A stretch of 64,000 nucleotides of DNA, from positions 558,001 through 622,000 of the forward strand of contig NZ_CP073586.1 in the NCBI RefSeq assembly GCF_022267555.1, given 5' to 3'. Positions 1-8,752 of the stretch are shown in pieces. The DNA is from Proteiniphilum propionicum (GTDB lineage Bacteria; Bacteroidota; Bacteroidia; Bacteroidales; Dysgonomonadaceae). How positions within the stretch are numbered: the stretch's first letter is position 1; every line of letters begins with the position of its first letter. Under the pieces are notes generated by a model that was not told the origin of the DNA, did no database searches, and saw only the letters and a program-made list of their open reading frames with translations. The translations under genes were made by a program, and so were the position numbers.

Positions 1-191
1 GTGATATCCACACTCATTATCCCTTTCCAAGCGTGTGCCACAACGTTTACTTCGGCTTCGTAGAGCGCCACGGCTATCCTTCGCACAATAATAGGCGATA
101 TATTGAACTGTTTAAGAGTTTTTTTCACCTCAGAGCTTGCCCGTCCTGCCGCGCTGAAATTTCCCCCCTCTATGTTGTAATGCATCTTCAT
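1..191 (-). CDS. Anti-sigma-type ATP-binding protein (HATPase_c), 3' end outside window
   Basis: I translated the minus strand from the ATG at 191-189; the frame stays open to base 1, so about 63 residues are visible and the C-terminus is missing. The visible part begins MKMHYNIEGG and carries the stretch RRIAVALYEAEVNVVAHA, which fits the N-box (E...N) of RsbW/SpoIIAB-like GHKL ATPases. The start codon overlaps the stop of the preceding DRTGG gene (ATGA overlap), so the two are translationally coupled. From general knowledge, small HATPase and DRTGG proteins accompany [FeFe] hydrogenase operons in anaerobic Bacteroidetes and Firmicutes; their function there is not established. The family call is fairly secure, the role is not. 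Confidence 0.8.
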   Translation of the reverse strand, partial: MKMHYNIEGGNFSAAGRASSEVKKTLKQFNISPIIVRRIAVALYEAEVNVVAHAWKGIMSVDI

Positions 192-532
192 AGGGAAACC
201 GGTTTCAACCCATTTTGATAGAGTTTCCCTGAAATCTCAAAAACTGTTGAATCTGTTGCAACAATTGATATATTATGTTCCTTTGCCAAAGCCAACATTT
301 CATCCGTAACCTGTTTGCCCCTGCCGAAAATTATGCAGGAAATATTGATGATCTCTGCAGTACGGATAGCTTGCACTGTGCACAAACCCGTAATAAGGAT
401 GGTGTTCTCCATCTGAAATCGCAATACATCACTCATCAAATCAGAAGCAAAAGCATTTGTGTAATTGTGAAGAGTGTTACAATCGAGTTGTATTGTTCCG
501 TCGATAATCTCGTTTACCCTTTGTAAATTCAT
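188..532 (-). CDS. DRTGG-domain protein, hydrogenase-associated
   Basis: A 114-residue protein that fills essentially a single DRTGG domain, a small alpha/beta fold known from phosphotransacetylase and CBS-domain proteins. Visible features are the central hydrophobic strand ITGLCTVQAIRTAEI and the segment IIFGRGKQVTDEMLALA, followed by ISIVATDSTVFEISGKLY, the usual layout of stand-alone DRTGG proteins. No catalytic motif is seen. It lies between the HydA gene upstream (separated by about 580 bp on the same strand) and the HATPase gene, whose start overlaps its stop. It is probably a regulatory or sensor partner of the hydrogenase by context; that is inference. A -7-like box lies at 641-648. 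Confidence 0.75.
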   Translation of the reverse strand: MNLQRVNEIIDGTIQLDCNTLHNYTNAFASDLMSDVLRFQMENTILITGLCTVQAIRTAEIINISCIIFGRGKQVTDEMLALAKEHNISIVATDSTVFEISGKLYQNGLKPVSL

Positions 533-640
533 TTTTTATTTCAAACAATGTACGAAAAATAGCTTTCTTTGTGTTTTTATGATGTGTTACTTTGCAACAA
601 TTTGTATCATATTGTGGTTGTTTTATCAAATATGTCTTGA

Positions 641-648
641 CAAAGGTA
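641..648 (-). promoter_or_regulatory. Candidate -7 box for the DRTGG/HATPase unit
   Basis: On the minus strand the bases read TACCTTTG, an exact match to the Bacteroidetes -7 consensus TAnnTTTG, about 109 nt upstream of the DRTGG start. I found no clear -33 TTTG at the usual distance, so this is a candidate only. Confidence 0.4.
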
Positions 649-744
649 ACATTGCAGAGCTAAAAACACCTTTTCAACAATCTGAATATTAGGTAATTAA
701 AATGTTTTTACTACTTTATACTACAAAGTAAACCATTTTTTTCA

Positions 745-761
745 AATTAAAGAAATTTTTC
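745..761. promoter_or_regulatory. 17-mer shared with the hydrogenase promoter region
   Basis: The bases AATTAAAGAAATTTTTC occur here and again, identically, at 6665-6681 upstream of the HydC gene. Here the second half-site is degenerate (CGGTAATTA). It lies about 213 nt upstream of the DRTGG start. It may be a shared operator, but low sequence complexity makes chance possible. Confidence 0.3.
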
Positions 762-979
762 GGTAATTAAATTCAATAATTTATCAAATTTTCCGTGATG
801 CCGATATAAGCAAACAACCAGGCAGCTCTCTTGAAAATCAGTCTAAACAGACAATCACACAACCATTTAATAAATGCTTAACTAATCTTTCATACTCCTC
901 CTGAGTCCTGCATAAACCACTCTGTTATTAAATGCTTAAGTCTGCTAACAAAGCCAAAATAAATTAAAAAATAATTATT

Positions 980-1090
980 TGAGTCTGCTCCAAAAAATCG
1001 GGAATATCAAAAATGGTTTTTTATAATGTATTGAATATTAATATCTGTTTTATCCGATTGTAATGAAAGAGACTTTCAGGAGGGGACTCA
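980..1090 (+). mobile_element. MITE-like element, copy 1 (111 bp)
   Basis: The element starts TGAGTCTGCTCC and ends GGAGGGGACTCA, which are inverted repeats matching at 10 of 12 positions. The same ends and similar length recur at 48399-48510, 52414-52524 and 58320-58429. Internally this copy is the most diverged, and its flanks (TATT left, TGCT right) show no target duplication, so it is probably the oldest. It has no coding capacity. Confidence 0.75.
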
Positions 1091-1116
1091 TGCTGATAAT
1101 CGGTATGTAAAACCGC

Positions 1117-2898
1117 TTAAACCGACCTTTTCACATAGTGCGTATGCAACAGATGATGCGATCTATCACTCATGGGGCACATGAGAAAATCCTCATAAAT
1201 CCTTACAATTTCGGGGTTTTCATGAGATTTACGTATCGTTTTGTGTTCATCTTCAAAATAGATTGATTCAGCACGCTTTTCCCGTATTTCGGCATTGGTC
1301 GGTATAGGCTGGCCTCCTCCGCCCAGGCAGCCTCCCGGGCAGGTCATTACCTCGATAAATGCGTAAGGTGATGTGCCATTTTTTATCTGATCGAGCAACA
1401 AAGCAGCATTTTTCAGCGTGTTGCCAACAGCAACTTTCAAAGTTGTTCCGTTCATATCTATATCGGCTTCTCTTATCCCCTGTAATCCCCGGACCGACTT
1501 GAAATCTAAACTCTTCAGGTTTCTCCCGGTATAAAGCTCATAAGCAGTCCTTAACGCTGCTTCCATAACACCACCCGTGGATCCGAACAACACTGCCGCA
1601 CCTGTCGATTCGCCCAGTGGGCTGTCGAACTCTTCATCCGGAAGCTGCGTGAATTCAATACCCGATTCACGAAACATACGAGCCAGTTCCCTTGTGGTTA
1701 GAGAATAATCTACATCAAAGAATCGTTCCTCCTCCGTAAGGCTCATTCTCTCTTTCCAGTATTGGAATGCACCATCCATTTCGGGCCTTCGGGCCTCATA
1801 TTTCTTGGCGGTGCAGGGCATAACAGAAACTACAACTATATCTCTCGGGTCGGTACCTGTTTTTTCGGCGTAATAGGTTTTGGCTACCGCACCAAACATC
1901 TGTTGTGGAGATTTACATGTAGACAAATGTTCCAGCAGCTGTGGATAAAAATGTTCAATAAACTTTATCCATCCCGGTGAACAGGATGTTATCATTGGCA
2001 AGACGCCACCGTTTCTTATGCGTTGAAGCAACTCATTACCCTCTTCAACAATGGTAAGGTCTGCCGCAAAATCGGTATCAAAGACCCTCGAAAAACCAAG
2101 ACGTCTCAACCCGGCAACCATCTGCCCCGTTACCAGGCTTCCATAAGGCATTCCCATGGCCTCCCCGATACCCACGCGTACGGCGGGTGCTGTTTGCACC
2201 AGTACCACTTTCCCCGGATCCTGCAATACAGCCCTCACGTCGCTGACATAGCTTTTTTCAGTGATAGCACCCGTAGGACATACTAATGAGCATTGGCCAC
2301 AGTTTGTACATGCTACCAAGCCTAAGCCCCGGTCAAGAAAAGTTGATATCTTTGTCTTAAGCCCTCGCCCCACAAAATCTATAACCCTCACATTCTGCAT
2401 GTTGCTGCAGACAGCCACACATCGTCCGCAAAGAATACACTTTTCCGGATCCCGCACCAACGATAAAGATGACTCGTCTTTAGCAAGGTGTTCTTTACGA
2501 GTTCGCTCAAATCGCCTTGTGTTGATTCCCAAAGTAAAGGTCAACTGCTGCAGTTCACAGTTTCCGTTTCGGCTGCAAACCAAACAATCCTGCGGATGGT
2601 TGGCCAGCAACAGTTCAACGTTCATTTTCCGAGCTTCCATAGCACGCGGGCTATCAGTCAATATCTCCATCCCTTCAGTGACTTTTGTGATACAGGAGCG
2701 CAACAAAGACTTCGCCCCTTTCACCTCAACTACGCACACGCCGCAGGAAGCGTTTTGTGATACATCTTTCAGATAACATAACGAAGGCACATGAATACCT
2801 ACAGAGCTGCATGCCTGCCATATGGTACTACCATCGGCTACCTGAACTACCTGATTATTTATTCTTACTTCCATAGTATGCTTTTTTTCTATTGACAT
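1117..2898 (-). CDS. hydA: [FeFe] hydrogenase catalytic subunit HydA (HndD type)
   Basis: Catalyses reversible proton reduction to H2 with electrons passed from HydB/HydC. Numbering from the upstream GTG/ATG at 2919: an N-terminal [2Fe-2S] domain (C48, C59, C62, C76), a His-Cys cluster motif (HPQDCLVCSRNGNC, 108-121), two [4Fe-4S] ferredoxin motifs (CILCGRCVAVC at 161 and CTNCGQCSLVC at 204), then the H-cluster domain with L1 TSCSPGW (311), L2 MPCTAKKYE (367) and L3 EVMTCPGGCLGGGGQP (523-538). L1 has Ser where many enzymes have the second Cys; from memory this form is common in the HndD group. The open frame reaches 2919, but start ATGs at 2898 (overlapping the hydB stop) or 2874 are more likely; I chose 2898. 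Cytoplasmic. Last gene of the HydC-HydB-HydA operon. Confidence 0.95.
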   Translation of the reverse strand: MSIEKKHTMEVRINNQVVQVADGSTIWQACSSVGIHVPSLCYLKDVSQNASCGVCVVEVKGAKSLLRSCITKVTEGMEILTDSPRAMEARKMNVELLLANHPQDCLVCSRNGNCELQQLTFTLGINTRRFERTRKEHLAKDESSLSLVRDPEKCILCGRCVAVCSNMQNVRVIDFVGRGLKTKISTFLDRGLGLVACTNCGQCSLVCPTGAITEKSYVSDVRAVLQDPGKVVLVQTAPAVRVGIGEAMGMPYGSLVTGQMVAGLRRLGFSRVFDTDFAADLTIVEEGNELLQRIRNGGVLPMITSCSPGWIKFIEHFYPQLLEHLSTCKSPQQMFGAVAKTYYAEKTGTDPRDIVVVSVMPCTAKKYEARRPEMDGAFQYWKERMSLTEEERFFDVDYSLTTRELARMFRESGIEFTQLPDEEFDSPLGESTGAAVLFGSTGGVMEAALRTAYELYTGRNLKSLDFKSVRGLQGIREADIDMNGTTLKVAVGNTLKNAALLLDQIKNGTSPYAFIEVMTCPGGCLGGGGQPIPTNAEIREKRAESIYFEDEHKTIRKSHENPEIVRIYEDFLMCPMSDRSHHLLHTHYVKRSV

Positions 2899-5800
2899 CT
2901 TACATCGCATCTGAGGCATCTCTCCACTTCATTACGTGCCTGTTCACCTGTAAACCCGAATGAAATCTCATTAAAATTGTTCACCCGGTCTCTTACAGAG
3001 AGCTTTCTGGCAACATTCCCGGTACACGGCCTGGGATTCACAGGCACTTTATCTCCATAGTCGAACTTGCGTGACAGAAGGTGAAATCTATCTTCGTTCA
3101 TCAACACTCTGTCTATAGCAGCAGCAGCCATCTTTGCCATACCCATTGCTTCGGCGGCAGTAGCTGGGCCGCTGACAGCATCACCGCCAGCGTATATTTT
3201 AGGTTCGGAAGTTTGAAAACTAAACCGGTTGACGTTTATTCTGCCATCATTGCCCACCTCCAAAGAGTCCGCCAAACTCTCGGAACCAACCCGTTCACCG
3301 ATTGCAAGTATAACCGAATCGCAGGGTATCTCTTCAAATATACCCGTAGCTACAGACATTCGTCTTCCTGACCGGTCGACACCTCCCGGTTTCATTCTTT
3401 CAATACGAAGTGCACACACCTGCCCTGATTGGCCGGTAATAATTTCTATAGGTGAAGAGAGAAAACAATAACCTATCTTTTCCTCTTCCGATTCCAGTAT
3501 TTCAATGGCATTTGCAGGCATATCGTTCTTTTCCCGACGGTATACAATTGTTACATCTTTACCCAGTCGCAGGAGAGAGCGGGCAGCATCTAAAGCCACG
3601 TTTCCCGCACCGATGATCACAATATGCTGCCCGGCTTGTGGAATTTCACCCATTGCCATGCTTTTCAGTATTTCGGTCCCGGCAAATACCCCCTTCGCAT
3701 TTACCCCCGGAATATTTATTTTAACATCTTTCCACGCTCCTATAGCTATAAAAACAGCGTCGAACTCTTTTTTCAACTCCTCAAGTGAGAGATTCTCTCC
3801 CAACCTCCGGTTCATTTTAAACTGAACACCCAGTTTTCTGACCACTTTTATCTCTTTTTGCAGCAGCTCTTTAGGTAAACGGTACTGCGGAATACCGTAG
3901 CGCAGTATTCCACCTGCCTCTGGCATGGCATCGTAAATAGTGACTTCATGGCCAAGTCGCACAAGATAAAATGCAGCTGTAAGACCTGCGGGGCCTGCGC
4001 CAATAATGGCAATCCTTTTCCTGGTAGATGGCAGTTTCTCTTTGGCCAGATTCCGGTATATCTCCCCCTCTTTACCTAGCTGGTATATGGTATCAGCAAG
4101 ATAGCGGTGAATCTCGCCCTGTGAAACAGGCTGATCAAGCATCTCACGGCGGCATCGCATCTGACAGTGAAAGTGACATATCCTTCCTAAGGTGCCAGGC
4201 AGTGGATTATCTCGCAGTGTAAGTTCAAAAGCATCCTCCCACCTGCCCTCTTTTATAAGTTCTATATATCCAGGAATATTCATATGTAGGGGGCAGCTGT
4301 TTTCGCAAAGCGCCATAAACAACGATTCACATGTACCTGCATGGCAACGTTTTTCCCTTATATGCTCCTCATATTCATGCCTGAAGTATTTCAAAGTGGT
4401 CATTATGGGATTTGGGGCGGTCTGCCCGAGTGCGCAAAGTGATGAATCCTTTATAACACCACCAAGCAGCTCAAGCATAGCCAAATCCGCTTCAGTGCCA
4501 TGTCCCGCCGTGATGCGGGTAAGAATGGCGAGAGCCTGAGCCAGCCCCTCCCTGCAGGGTGTACATTTTCCGCACGACTCCCCTGAATTGAATTCAAGGA
4601 AATAGCGTGCAACATCAACCATACAGTTGTCCTGATCCATCACAACCATGCCTCCCGAGCCCATTATAGCACCTATGCTGTTCAGCGATTCGTAATCTAC
4701 GGGCGTAGAAAAATATTCCAGTGGTATGCAGCCTCCTGAAGGGCCTCCTATCTGTACTGCTTTCACTCTTTTGGTGGTGCCTGTCCCTTCTCCGATACTG
4801 AATACGAACTGCTCCAGACTGGAGCCTAACGGGAGCTCCACCAATCCGGTATTCTTCACCTTGCCGACCAGCGAAAATACTTTTGTACCTGTACTTTTCT
4901 CAGTCCCGATACCTCTGAACCAATCGCTTCCTTTCTCAATTATGACCGGCACATTACACCACGTCTCCACATTGTTTATGTTGGTCGGTTTCCCATACAG
5001 ACCCTTTTCCGCAGGGTATGGAGGACGGGGCAACGGGCGTCCGGCGTTTCCTTCAATAGATGCAATCAACGCCGTCTCTTCACCGCAAACAAACGCTCCT
5101 GCGCCCTCAACGACGTCCATTCTGAAACTAAAGCCTGAATCAAGGATATTTTCACCTATCAGGCCAAGTTTCTCTGCCTGTTCAATAGCTTTTTTTAATC
5201 GTTTCACGGCGAGAGGGTATTCAGCTCTGACGTATGCAATGCCTCTATCGGCTCCCATTGCGTATGCACCAATAAGCATTCCTTCTATTAGCATGTGCGG
5301 GTCACTTTCAATTTCATTTCGGTTCATATAAGCACCCGGATCGCCTTCATCGGCATTACAGATAATATATTTACCGGCTGATTCCTGCTTTTGCATGATC
5401 GACCATTTTAACCCTGTAGGGAATCCGGCGCCCCCCCGTCCGCGAAGCTTCGATTTCACAACCTCGCTTATCACCTCTTCAGGTTCAATACCCGAGAGCA
5501 CATTGGCAAGGGCGCTATATCCTCCTACTGCAATATAGTCGAGGATCTCCTCAGGGTCGATAAACCCTGCGTGGCGCAGCACCACCTTTACCTGTCCCTT
5601 GAAAAACGGGATCTCATCCCAATGAGGCACATCTTCGTATCCTCTTCCGAATTCCACCTTTGAAGTGAGAAAATCCCATAGGTCTATTCTGCACAAAAGC
5701 TTATTCCGGCAGATCTTATCACTCTTAATGCTTTCGATGATACGTTTTATATCCTTTTCGTGTACTTTGCAGTAGGCCAGCATCGGTTTACCCGGCTTGT

Positions 5801-6023
5801 ATAGCATTACCAGCGGCTCTTGTGAACAGAAACCGAAACATCCCGTCTGTTTGAGCTTACAATCGGCACCTTCACTTTCTATCTGATTGATTAAATGACG
5901 ATAAACAGTATCGGCTCCGTTGCCTATACCGCAGGTACCCATCCCTATCAGAATCATTGGTTCGAGAGGAAGAATTCTCTCCCTGTTTTGATCTTGCAAT
6001 ATTTTTATTTCATACGGTTTCAT
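2889..6023 (-). CDS. hydB: HydB/NuoF-like hydrogenase subunit fused to a GltD-type FAD oxidoreductase
   Basis: At 1044 residues this is far longer than a typical HydB/NuoF (about 600). Order: thioredoxin-like [2Fe-2S] domain (about 1-100; C31, C55, C62, C66); NuoF core with the FMN/NADH-binding GRGGAGFPTGLKWS (195-208) and GAYMNRNEIESDPHML; SLBB region; [4Fe-4S] motif SCGKCTPCREG (C484, C487, C490, plus C530). After about residue 560 a second module follows: GltD/NfnB-like Cys-rich segment (CENSCPLHMNIPGY, CHFHCQMRCRRE), FAD-binding IAIIGAGPAGL (671), a second dinucleotide fold IVIIGAGNVALDAA, and a C-terminal RCLRCDVRCQ. The second module usually handles NADPH in glutamate synthase and Nfn. 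I infer that the complex may link H2 to both NAD(H) and NADP(H). It overlaps hydC by 14 bp and hydA by a few bp. Confidence 0.93.
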   Translation of the reverse strand: MKPYEIKILQDQNRERILPLEPMILIGMGTCGIGNGADTVYRHLINQIESEGADCKLKQTGCFGFCSQEPLVMLYKPGKPMLAYCKVHEKDIKRIIESIKSDKICRNKLLCRIDLWDFLTSKVEFGRGYEDVPHWDEIPFFKGQVKVVLRHAGFIDPEEILDYIAVGGYSALANVLSGIEPEEVISEVVKSKLRGRGGAGFPTGLKWSIMQKQESAGKYIICNADEGDPGAYMNRNEIESDPHMLIEGMLIGAYAMGADRGIAYVRAEYPLAVKRLKKAIEQAEKLGLIGENILDSGFSFRMDVVEGAGAFVCGEETALIASIEGNAGRPLPRPPYPAEKGLYGKPTNINNVETWCNVPVIIEKGSDWFRGIGTEKSTGTKVFSLVGKVKNTGLVELPLGSSLEQFVFSIGEGTGTTKRVKAVQIGGPSGGCIPLEYFSTPVDYESLNSIGAIMGSGGMVVMDQDNCMVDVARYFLEFNSGESCGKCTPCREGLAQALAILTRITAGHGTEADLAMLELLGGVIKDSSLCALGQTAPNPIMTTLKYFRHEYEEHIREKRCHAGTCESLFMALCENSCPLHMNIPGYIELIKEGRWEDAFELTLRDNPLPGTLGRICHFHCQMRCRREMLDQPVSQGEIHRYLADTIYQLGKEGEIYRNLAKEKLPSTRKRIAIIGAGPAGLTAAFYLVRLGHEVTIYDAMPEAGGILRYGIPQYRLPKELLQKEIKVVRKLGVQFKMNRRLGENLSLEELKKEFDAVFIAIGAWKDVKINIPGVNAKGVFAGTEILKSMAMGEIPQAGQHIVIIGAGNVALDAARSLLRLGKDVTIVYRREKNDMPANAIEILESEEEKIGYCFLSSPIEIITGQSGQVCALRIERMKPGGVDRSGRRMSVATGIFEEIPCDSVILAIGERVGSESLADSLEVGNDGRINVNRFSFQTSEPKIYAGGDAVSGPATAAEAMGMAKMAAAAIDRVLMNEDRFHLLSRKFDYGDKVPVNPRPCTGNVARKLSVRDRVNNFNEISFGFTGEQARNEVERCLRCDVRCQ

Positions 6024-6555
6024 ATGGCTTGCCTGTATTTGTCAGTTTTTCCCTTTTTACCCTTTTCAGGATTTTCAGCAACTTCTGAGAATTCACATTA
6101 CTGTAAATAGCCCCATCCACCTCAACAACTGGCGATTGAGCGCACTGTCCAAAGCAAGCTACAGTTTTTACCGTAAACATATTGTCGGGAGTGGTGTATT
6201 TAGAGTCAGCACCATCCACATCTCTCCTGAAACCCAAAATGGCTGCTACATCATCCAAAAGTGCTTTCGACCCTTTAGTATGACAAGCTGTACCTCTACA
6301 GACAACAACAGAGTGTTTGCCCTGAGGCTTGAGATTGAAGTAGGAGTAAAATGTGGCTACACTATATACCTGCGTATAGGGTATATTCAATTTACTTGAT
6401 ATTTCAGCCAACGTTTCACCTGGAAGAAATTTCAGTTCGTTTTTCTCTTGTATCTCTTCCAGGGCAGAAAGCAACATGCCGGGTTTTCCCCGGTATTTTT
6501 CAATGATCTCATCGAGGGCTTTTCCGGAAACAGAAGTATTGGTAAGCGTTTCCAT
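6010..6555 (-). CDS. hydC: HydC/NuoE-like [2Fe-2S] hydrogenase subunit
   Basis: A 181-residue NuoE/HndA-type thioredoxin-like ferredoxin that passes electrons between the NuoF-like subunit and HydA. An N-terminal helical region (GKPGMLLSALEEIQEKN, IPYTQVYSVATFYSYF) precedes the cluster ligands in VVVCRGTACHTKGS and VACFGQCAQSPVVEVDG, giving the family's CxxxxC...CxxxC spacing. It is the first gene of the operon; its 3' end overlaps the start of the HydB gene by 14 bp, indicating translational coupling. The ATG at 6555 sits downstream of an AT-rich region with a minus-strand -7 candidate at 6644-6651 and a palindrome at 6665-6690. Confidence 0.94.
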   Translation of the reverse strand: METLTNTSVSGKALDEIIEKYRGKPGMLLSALEEIQEKNELKFLPGETLAEISSKLNIPYTQVYSVATFYSYFNLKPQGKHSVVVCRGTACHTKGSKALLDDVAAILGFRRDVDGADSKYTTPDNMFTVKTVACFGQCAQSPVVEVDGAIYSNVNSQKLLKILKRVKREKLTNTGKPYETV

Positions 6556-6643
6556 AAGACATATTTTTAAAATGTATAAACAATGAAACAGGCAGCAATA
6601 TTGAATTGACGCTTACTGTGTTAATCCATATTGTTTCCTCCAG

Positions 6644-6651
6644 CAAATGTA
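6644..6651 (-). promoter_or_regulatory. Candidate -7 box of the hydCBA operon
   Basis: Minus strand reads TACATTTG, matching TAnnTTTG, 89 nt upstream of the hydC ATG. No convincing -33 box is visible; the palindrome 6665-6690 occupies the -33 position. Confidence 0.45.
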
Positions 6652-6664
6652 ATAAACACAATTG

Positions 6665-6690
6665 AATTAAAGAAATTTTTCTTTAATTAT
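6665..6690. promoter_or_regulatory. Palindrome upstream of hydC, possible operator
   Basis: AATTAAAGAA and its reverse complement TTCTTTAATT are separated by a short AT spacer, giving a 10-bp-arm dyad directly upstream of the -7 candidate of the hydrogenase operon. The left arm and spacer (17 bases) recur exactly at 745-761 before the DRTGG unit. Position suggests a repressor or redox-regulator site; the regulator is unknown. Confidence 0.35.
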
Positions 6691-6940
6691 TTTCTGACAA
6701 TTTCCACGAATCCCAAATAAGATATAACCACCATGAATATCTGCCGTTTCCTGCCAGCCTGAACTATGCTGCGGCGAGCATTTTTTTCGTTAAGTGATAC
6801 ACAGAATAGTAATTCGTTCGTATTATGTTGTCGCGAGAAAGAGTAGGAGATTGTACAAATATCCAAATTTTTAACAGAAACAAATTTGTGCAGATATTTA
6901 TGTAGTTGCAATAAAAGATGTGTATTAGTGAATAATTTTG

Positions 6941-6948
6941 TACTTTTG
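6941..6948 (+). promoter_or_regulatory. Candidate -7 box for lysS
   Basis: TACTTTTG matches TAnnTTTG exactly and lies 43 nt upstream of the ATG at 6991. This also argues against an upstream start at 6964, which would lie too close to the promoter. Confidence 0.45.
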
Positions 6949-6990
6949 TGAAAAATTTGGGCATTGCTGCACAAACCATTCAATCAGAAC

Positions 6991-8724
6991 ATGCAAAATT
7001 TAGAACTAAGCGAACAGGAAATCATACGCCGGCAGAGTCTGGATGAATTAAGACAGCTGGGAGTGGAACCTTATCCCGCCGCCTTGTATGATGTGAACGC
7101 CTATTCCACAGATATTAAAAATAAGTTCAGAGACGAAGACGTTCGCCGTCAGGTAAGTATCGCGGGGCGTATAATGACCCGCCGCATCATGGGTAAAGCA
7201 TCTTTCATTGAACTGATGGACTCGAAAGGTCGTATCCAGGTGTATATAACCAGAGACGATATCTGCCCGGGAGAAAACAAGGACCTATACAATACCATAT
7301 TCAAGAAACTCACCGACATAGGTGATATAGTGGGCATTACAGGATTTGTCTTCCGAACGCAGACCGGTGAGATCTCGGTACATGCTGAAACGTTCACGGT
7401 GTTATCGAAGTCTCTGAAGCCACTTCCCATTGTAAAAATGAAAGACGGTGTGGTATATGATAAGTTCTCCGATCCGGAGTTACGCTACCGTCAGAGATAT
7501 GTTGACCTGCTGGTTAACGACAATGTAAAGGAGATATTCGTGAAACGGACTCTTCTGTTCGATGCTATGCGTGAGTTTTTCAATCAGCGGGGCTATCTGG
7601 AGGTTGACACTCCCGTACTGCAAAGCATCCCCGGCGGAGCAGCTGCACGGCCATTCACTACCCATATGAATGCACTCGATATAGATCTCTATCTCAGAAT
7701 AGCCAATGAGTTGTATCTGAAAAGGCTTATCGTGGGAGGATTTGAGGGGGTGTACGAGTTCTCCAGAAACTTCCGCAACGAGGGCATGGACCGCACTCAC
7801 AATCCTGAGTTCACCGCCATGGAAATATATGTCGCCTACAAGGACTATAAGTGGATGATGGAGTTTACAGAACAAATGCTGGAGAGTGTCACCCTTAAAG
7901 TGCTGGGGACCACCAAGGTGAATGTAGGTGATGCCGAAATTGATTTTAAAGCACCATATAAGCGTGTTACAATGATAGATGCCATCAGGGAGCATACCGG
8001 GATTGATATCAGCGGGATGGACGAGAACCAGCTCCGTGATGTATGCAAAAAACTTGGTGTGGAGCAGGATAAAACAATGGGAAAAGGCAAGCTGATCGAT
8101 GAAATATTTGGCGAGAAAGCCGAAGGGAAGTATATTCAACCTACCTTCATCATCGATTATCCCATAGAGATGTCCCCTCTTTGTAAACGGCACAGGGAAA
8201 ATCCCGAGTTGACCGAACGGTTTGAGTTGATGGTCAACGGGAAAGAGCTGGCAAATGCCTATACCGAATTGAACGACCCTATTGACCAGCGTGAACGGTT
8301 TGAAGAACAACTTCGATTATCTGAAAAGGGTGATGATGAGGCAATGTTCATCGATCAGGATTTTATTCGTGCACTGGAATATGGCATGCCACCTACATCG
8401 GGAATGGGTATAGGAATGGACAGGCTCACCATGTTGCTTACCGGACAGACTGCCATCCAGGAAGTGCTTCTATTCCCTATGATGCGTCCTGAAAAGACTG
8501 TCAAGAGAGACAGCTCCTCCATATTTACTGATCTCGGCATTCCTGAAGAGTGGGTGGCTGTGGTTCAAAAAGCAGGTTACCTTCAAGCTAAAAGCCTGAA
8601 AGAGGTCAATCCCAACAAGCTACACCAGGATTTATGCGGGATGAATAAAAAGTTCAAAATGGGATTAGATAATCCAACACCCGATGAGGTGAAAAGTTGG
8701 ATAGCAAAAGCATCTGGACTTTAA
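6991..8724 (+). CDS. lysS: Lysyl-tRNA synthetase, class II
   Basis: Charges tRNA-Lys with lysine in the cytoplasm. The N-terminal OB-fold anticodon-binding domain includes [21 protein letters not shown]; class II motif 1 is in the [15 protein letters not shown] region, motif 2 is [20 protein letters not shown], and motif 3 is [14 protein letters not shown]. About 70 residues follow motif 3 (from [14 protein letters not shown]), a C-terminal extension usual in Bacteroidetes LysS. I chose the ATG at 6991 ([10 protein letters not shown]) because homologues begin near [11 protein letters not shown] and because the alternative at 6964 adds nine unconserved residues adjoining the promoter box. The product is 577 residues, normal for the family. 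gpsA follows after 28 bp. Confidence 0.97.
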   Translation: MQNLELSEQEIIRRQSLDELRQLGVEPYPAALYDVNAYSTDIKNKFRDEDVRRQVSIAGRIMTRRIMGKASFIELMDSKGRIQVYITRDDICPGENKDLYNTIFKKLTDIGDIVGITGFVFRTQTGEISVHAETFTVLSKSLKPLPIVKMKDGVVYDKFSDPELRYRQRYVDLLVNDNVKEIFVKRTLLFDAMREFFNQRGYLEVDTPVLQSIPGGAAARPFTTHMNALDIDLYLRIANELYLKRLIVGGFEGVYEFSRNFRNEGMDRTHNPEFTAMEIYVAYKDYKWMMEFTEQMLESVTLKVLGTTKVNVGDAEIDFKAPYKRVTMIDAIREHTGIDISGMDENQLRDVCKKLGVEQDKTMGKGKLIDEIFGEKAEGKYIQPTFIIDYPIEMSPLCKRHRENPELTERFELMVNGKELANAYTELNDPIDQRERFEEQLRLSEKGDDEAMFIDQDFIRALEYGMPPTSGMGIGMDRLTMLLTGQTAIQEVLLFPMMRPEKTVKRDSSSIFTDLGIPEEWVAVVQKAGYLQAKSLKEVNPNKLHQDLCGMNKKFKMGLDNPTPDEVKSWIAKASGL

Positions 8725-8752
8725 TGCCTGACATACTGAAAAAAAATACATC

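Larger units (their letters stand above)
533..1116. other. Intergenic region between hydA and the DRTGG gene
   Basis: No coding sequence is supported here. The region is AT-rich and holds the minus-strand -7 candidate (641-648), a 17-mer shared with the hydrogenase operon promoter region (745-761), two imperfect copies of a TTAATAAATGCTTAA-like stretch (about 868-882 and 926-940), and one copy of the MITE-like element (980-1090) just 26 bp past the hydA stop. Confidence 0.7.
6556..6990. other. Divergent promoter region between hydC (-) and lysS (+)
   Basis: No gene is supported. Minus-strand open frames of 71-98 codons here read like random AT-rich sequence. The region holds a -7 candidate for each direction (minus 6644-6651, plus 6941-6948) and a palindrome (6665-6690) on the hydrogenase side. 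Confidence 0.65.

Noticed and set aside
4726-5331. 201-codon plus-strand frame inside hydB
   Set aside because: Antisense shadow of the NuoF domain; no start context or family resemblance.
7480-8310. 276-codon open frame on the minus strand within lysS
   Set aside because: Entirely antisense to a conserved gene with all class II motifs; composition typical of a shadow frame.
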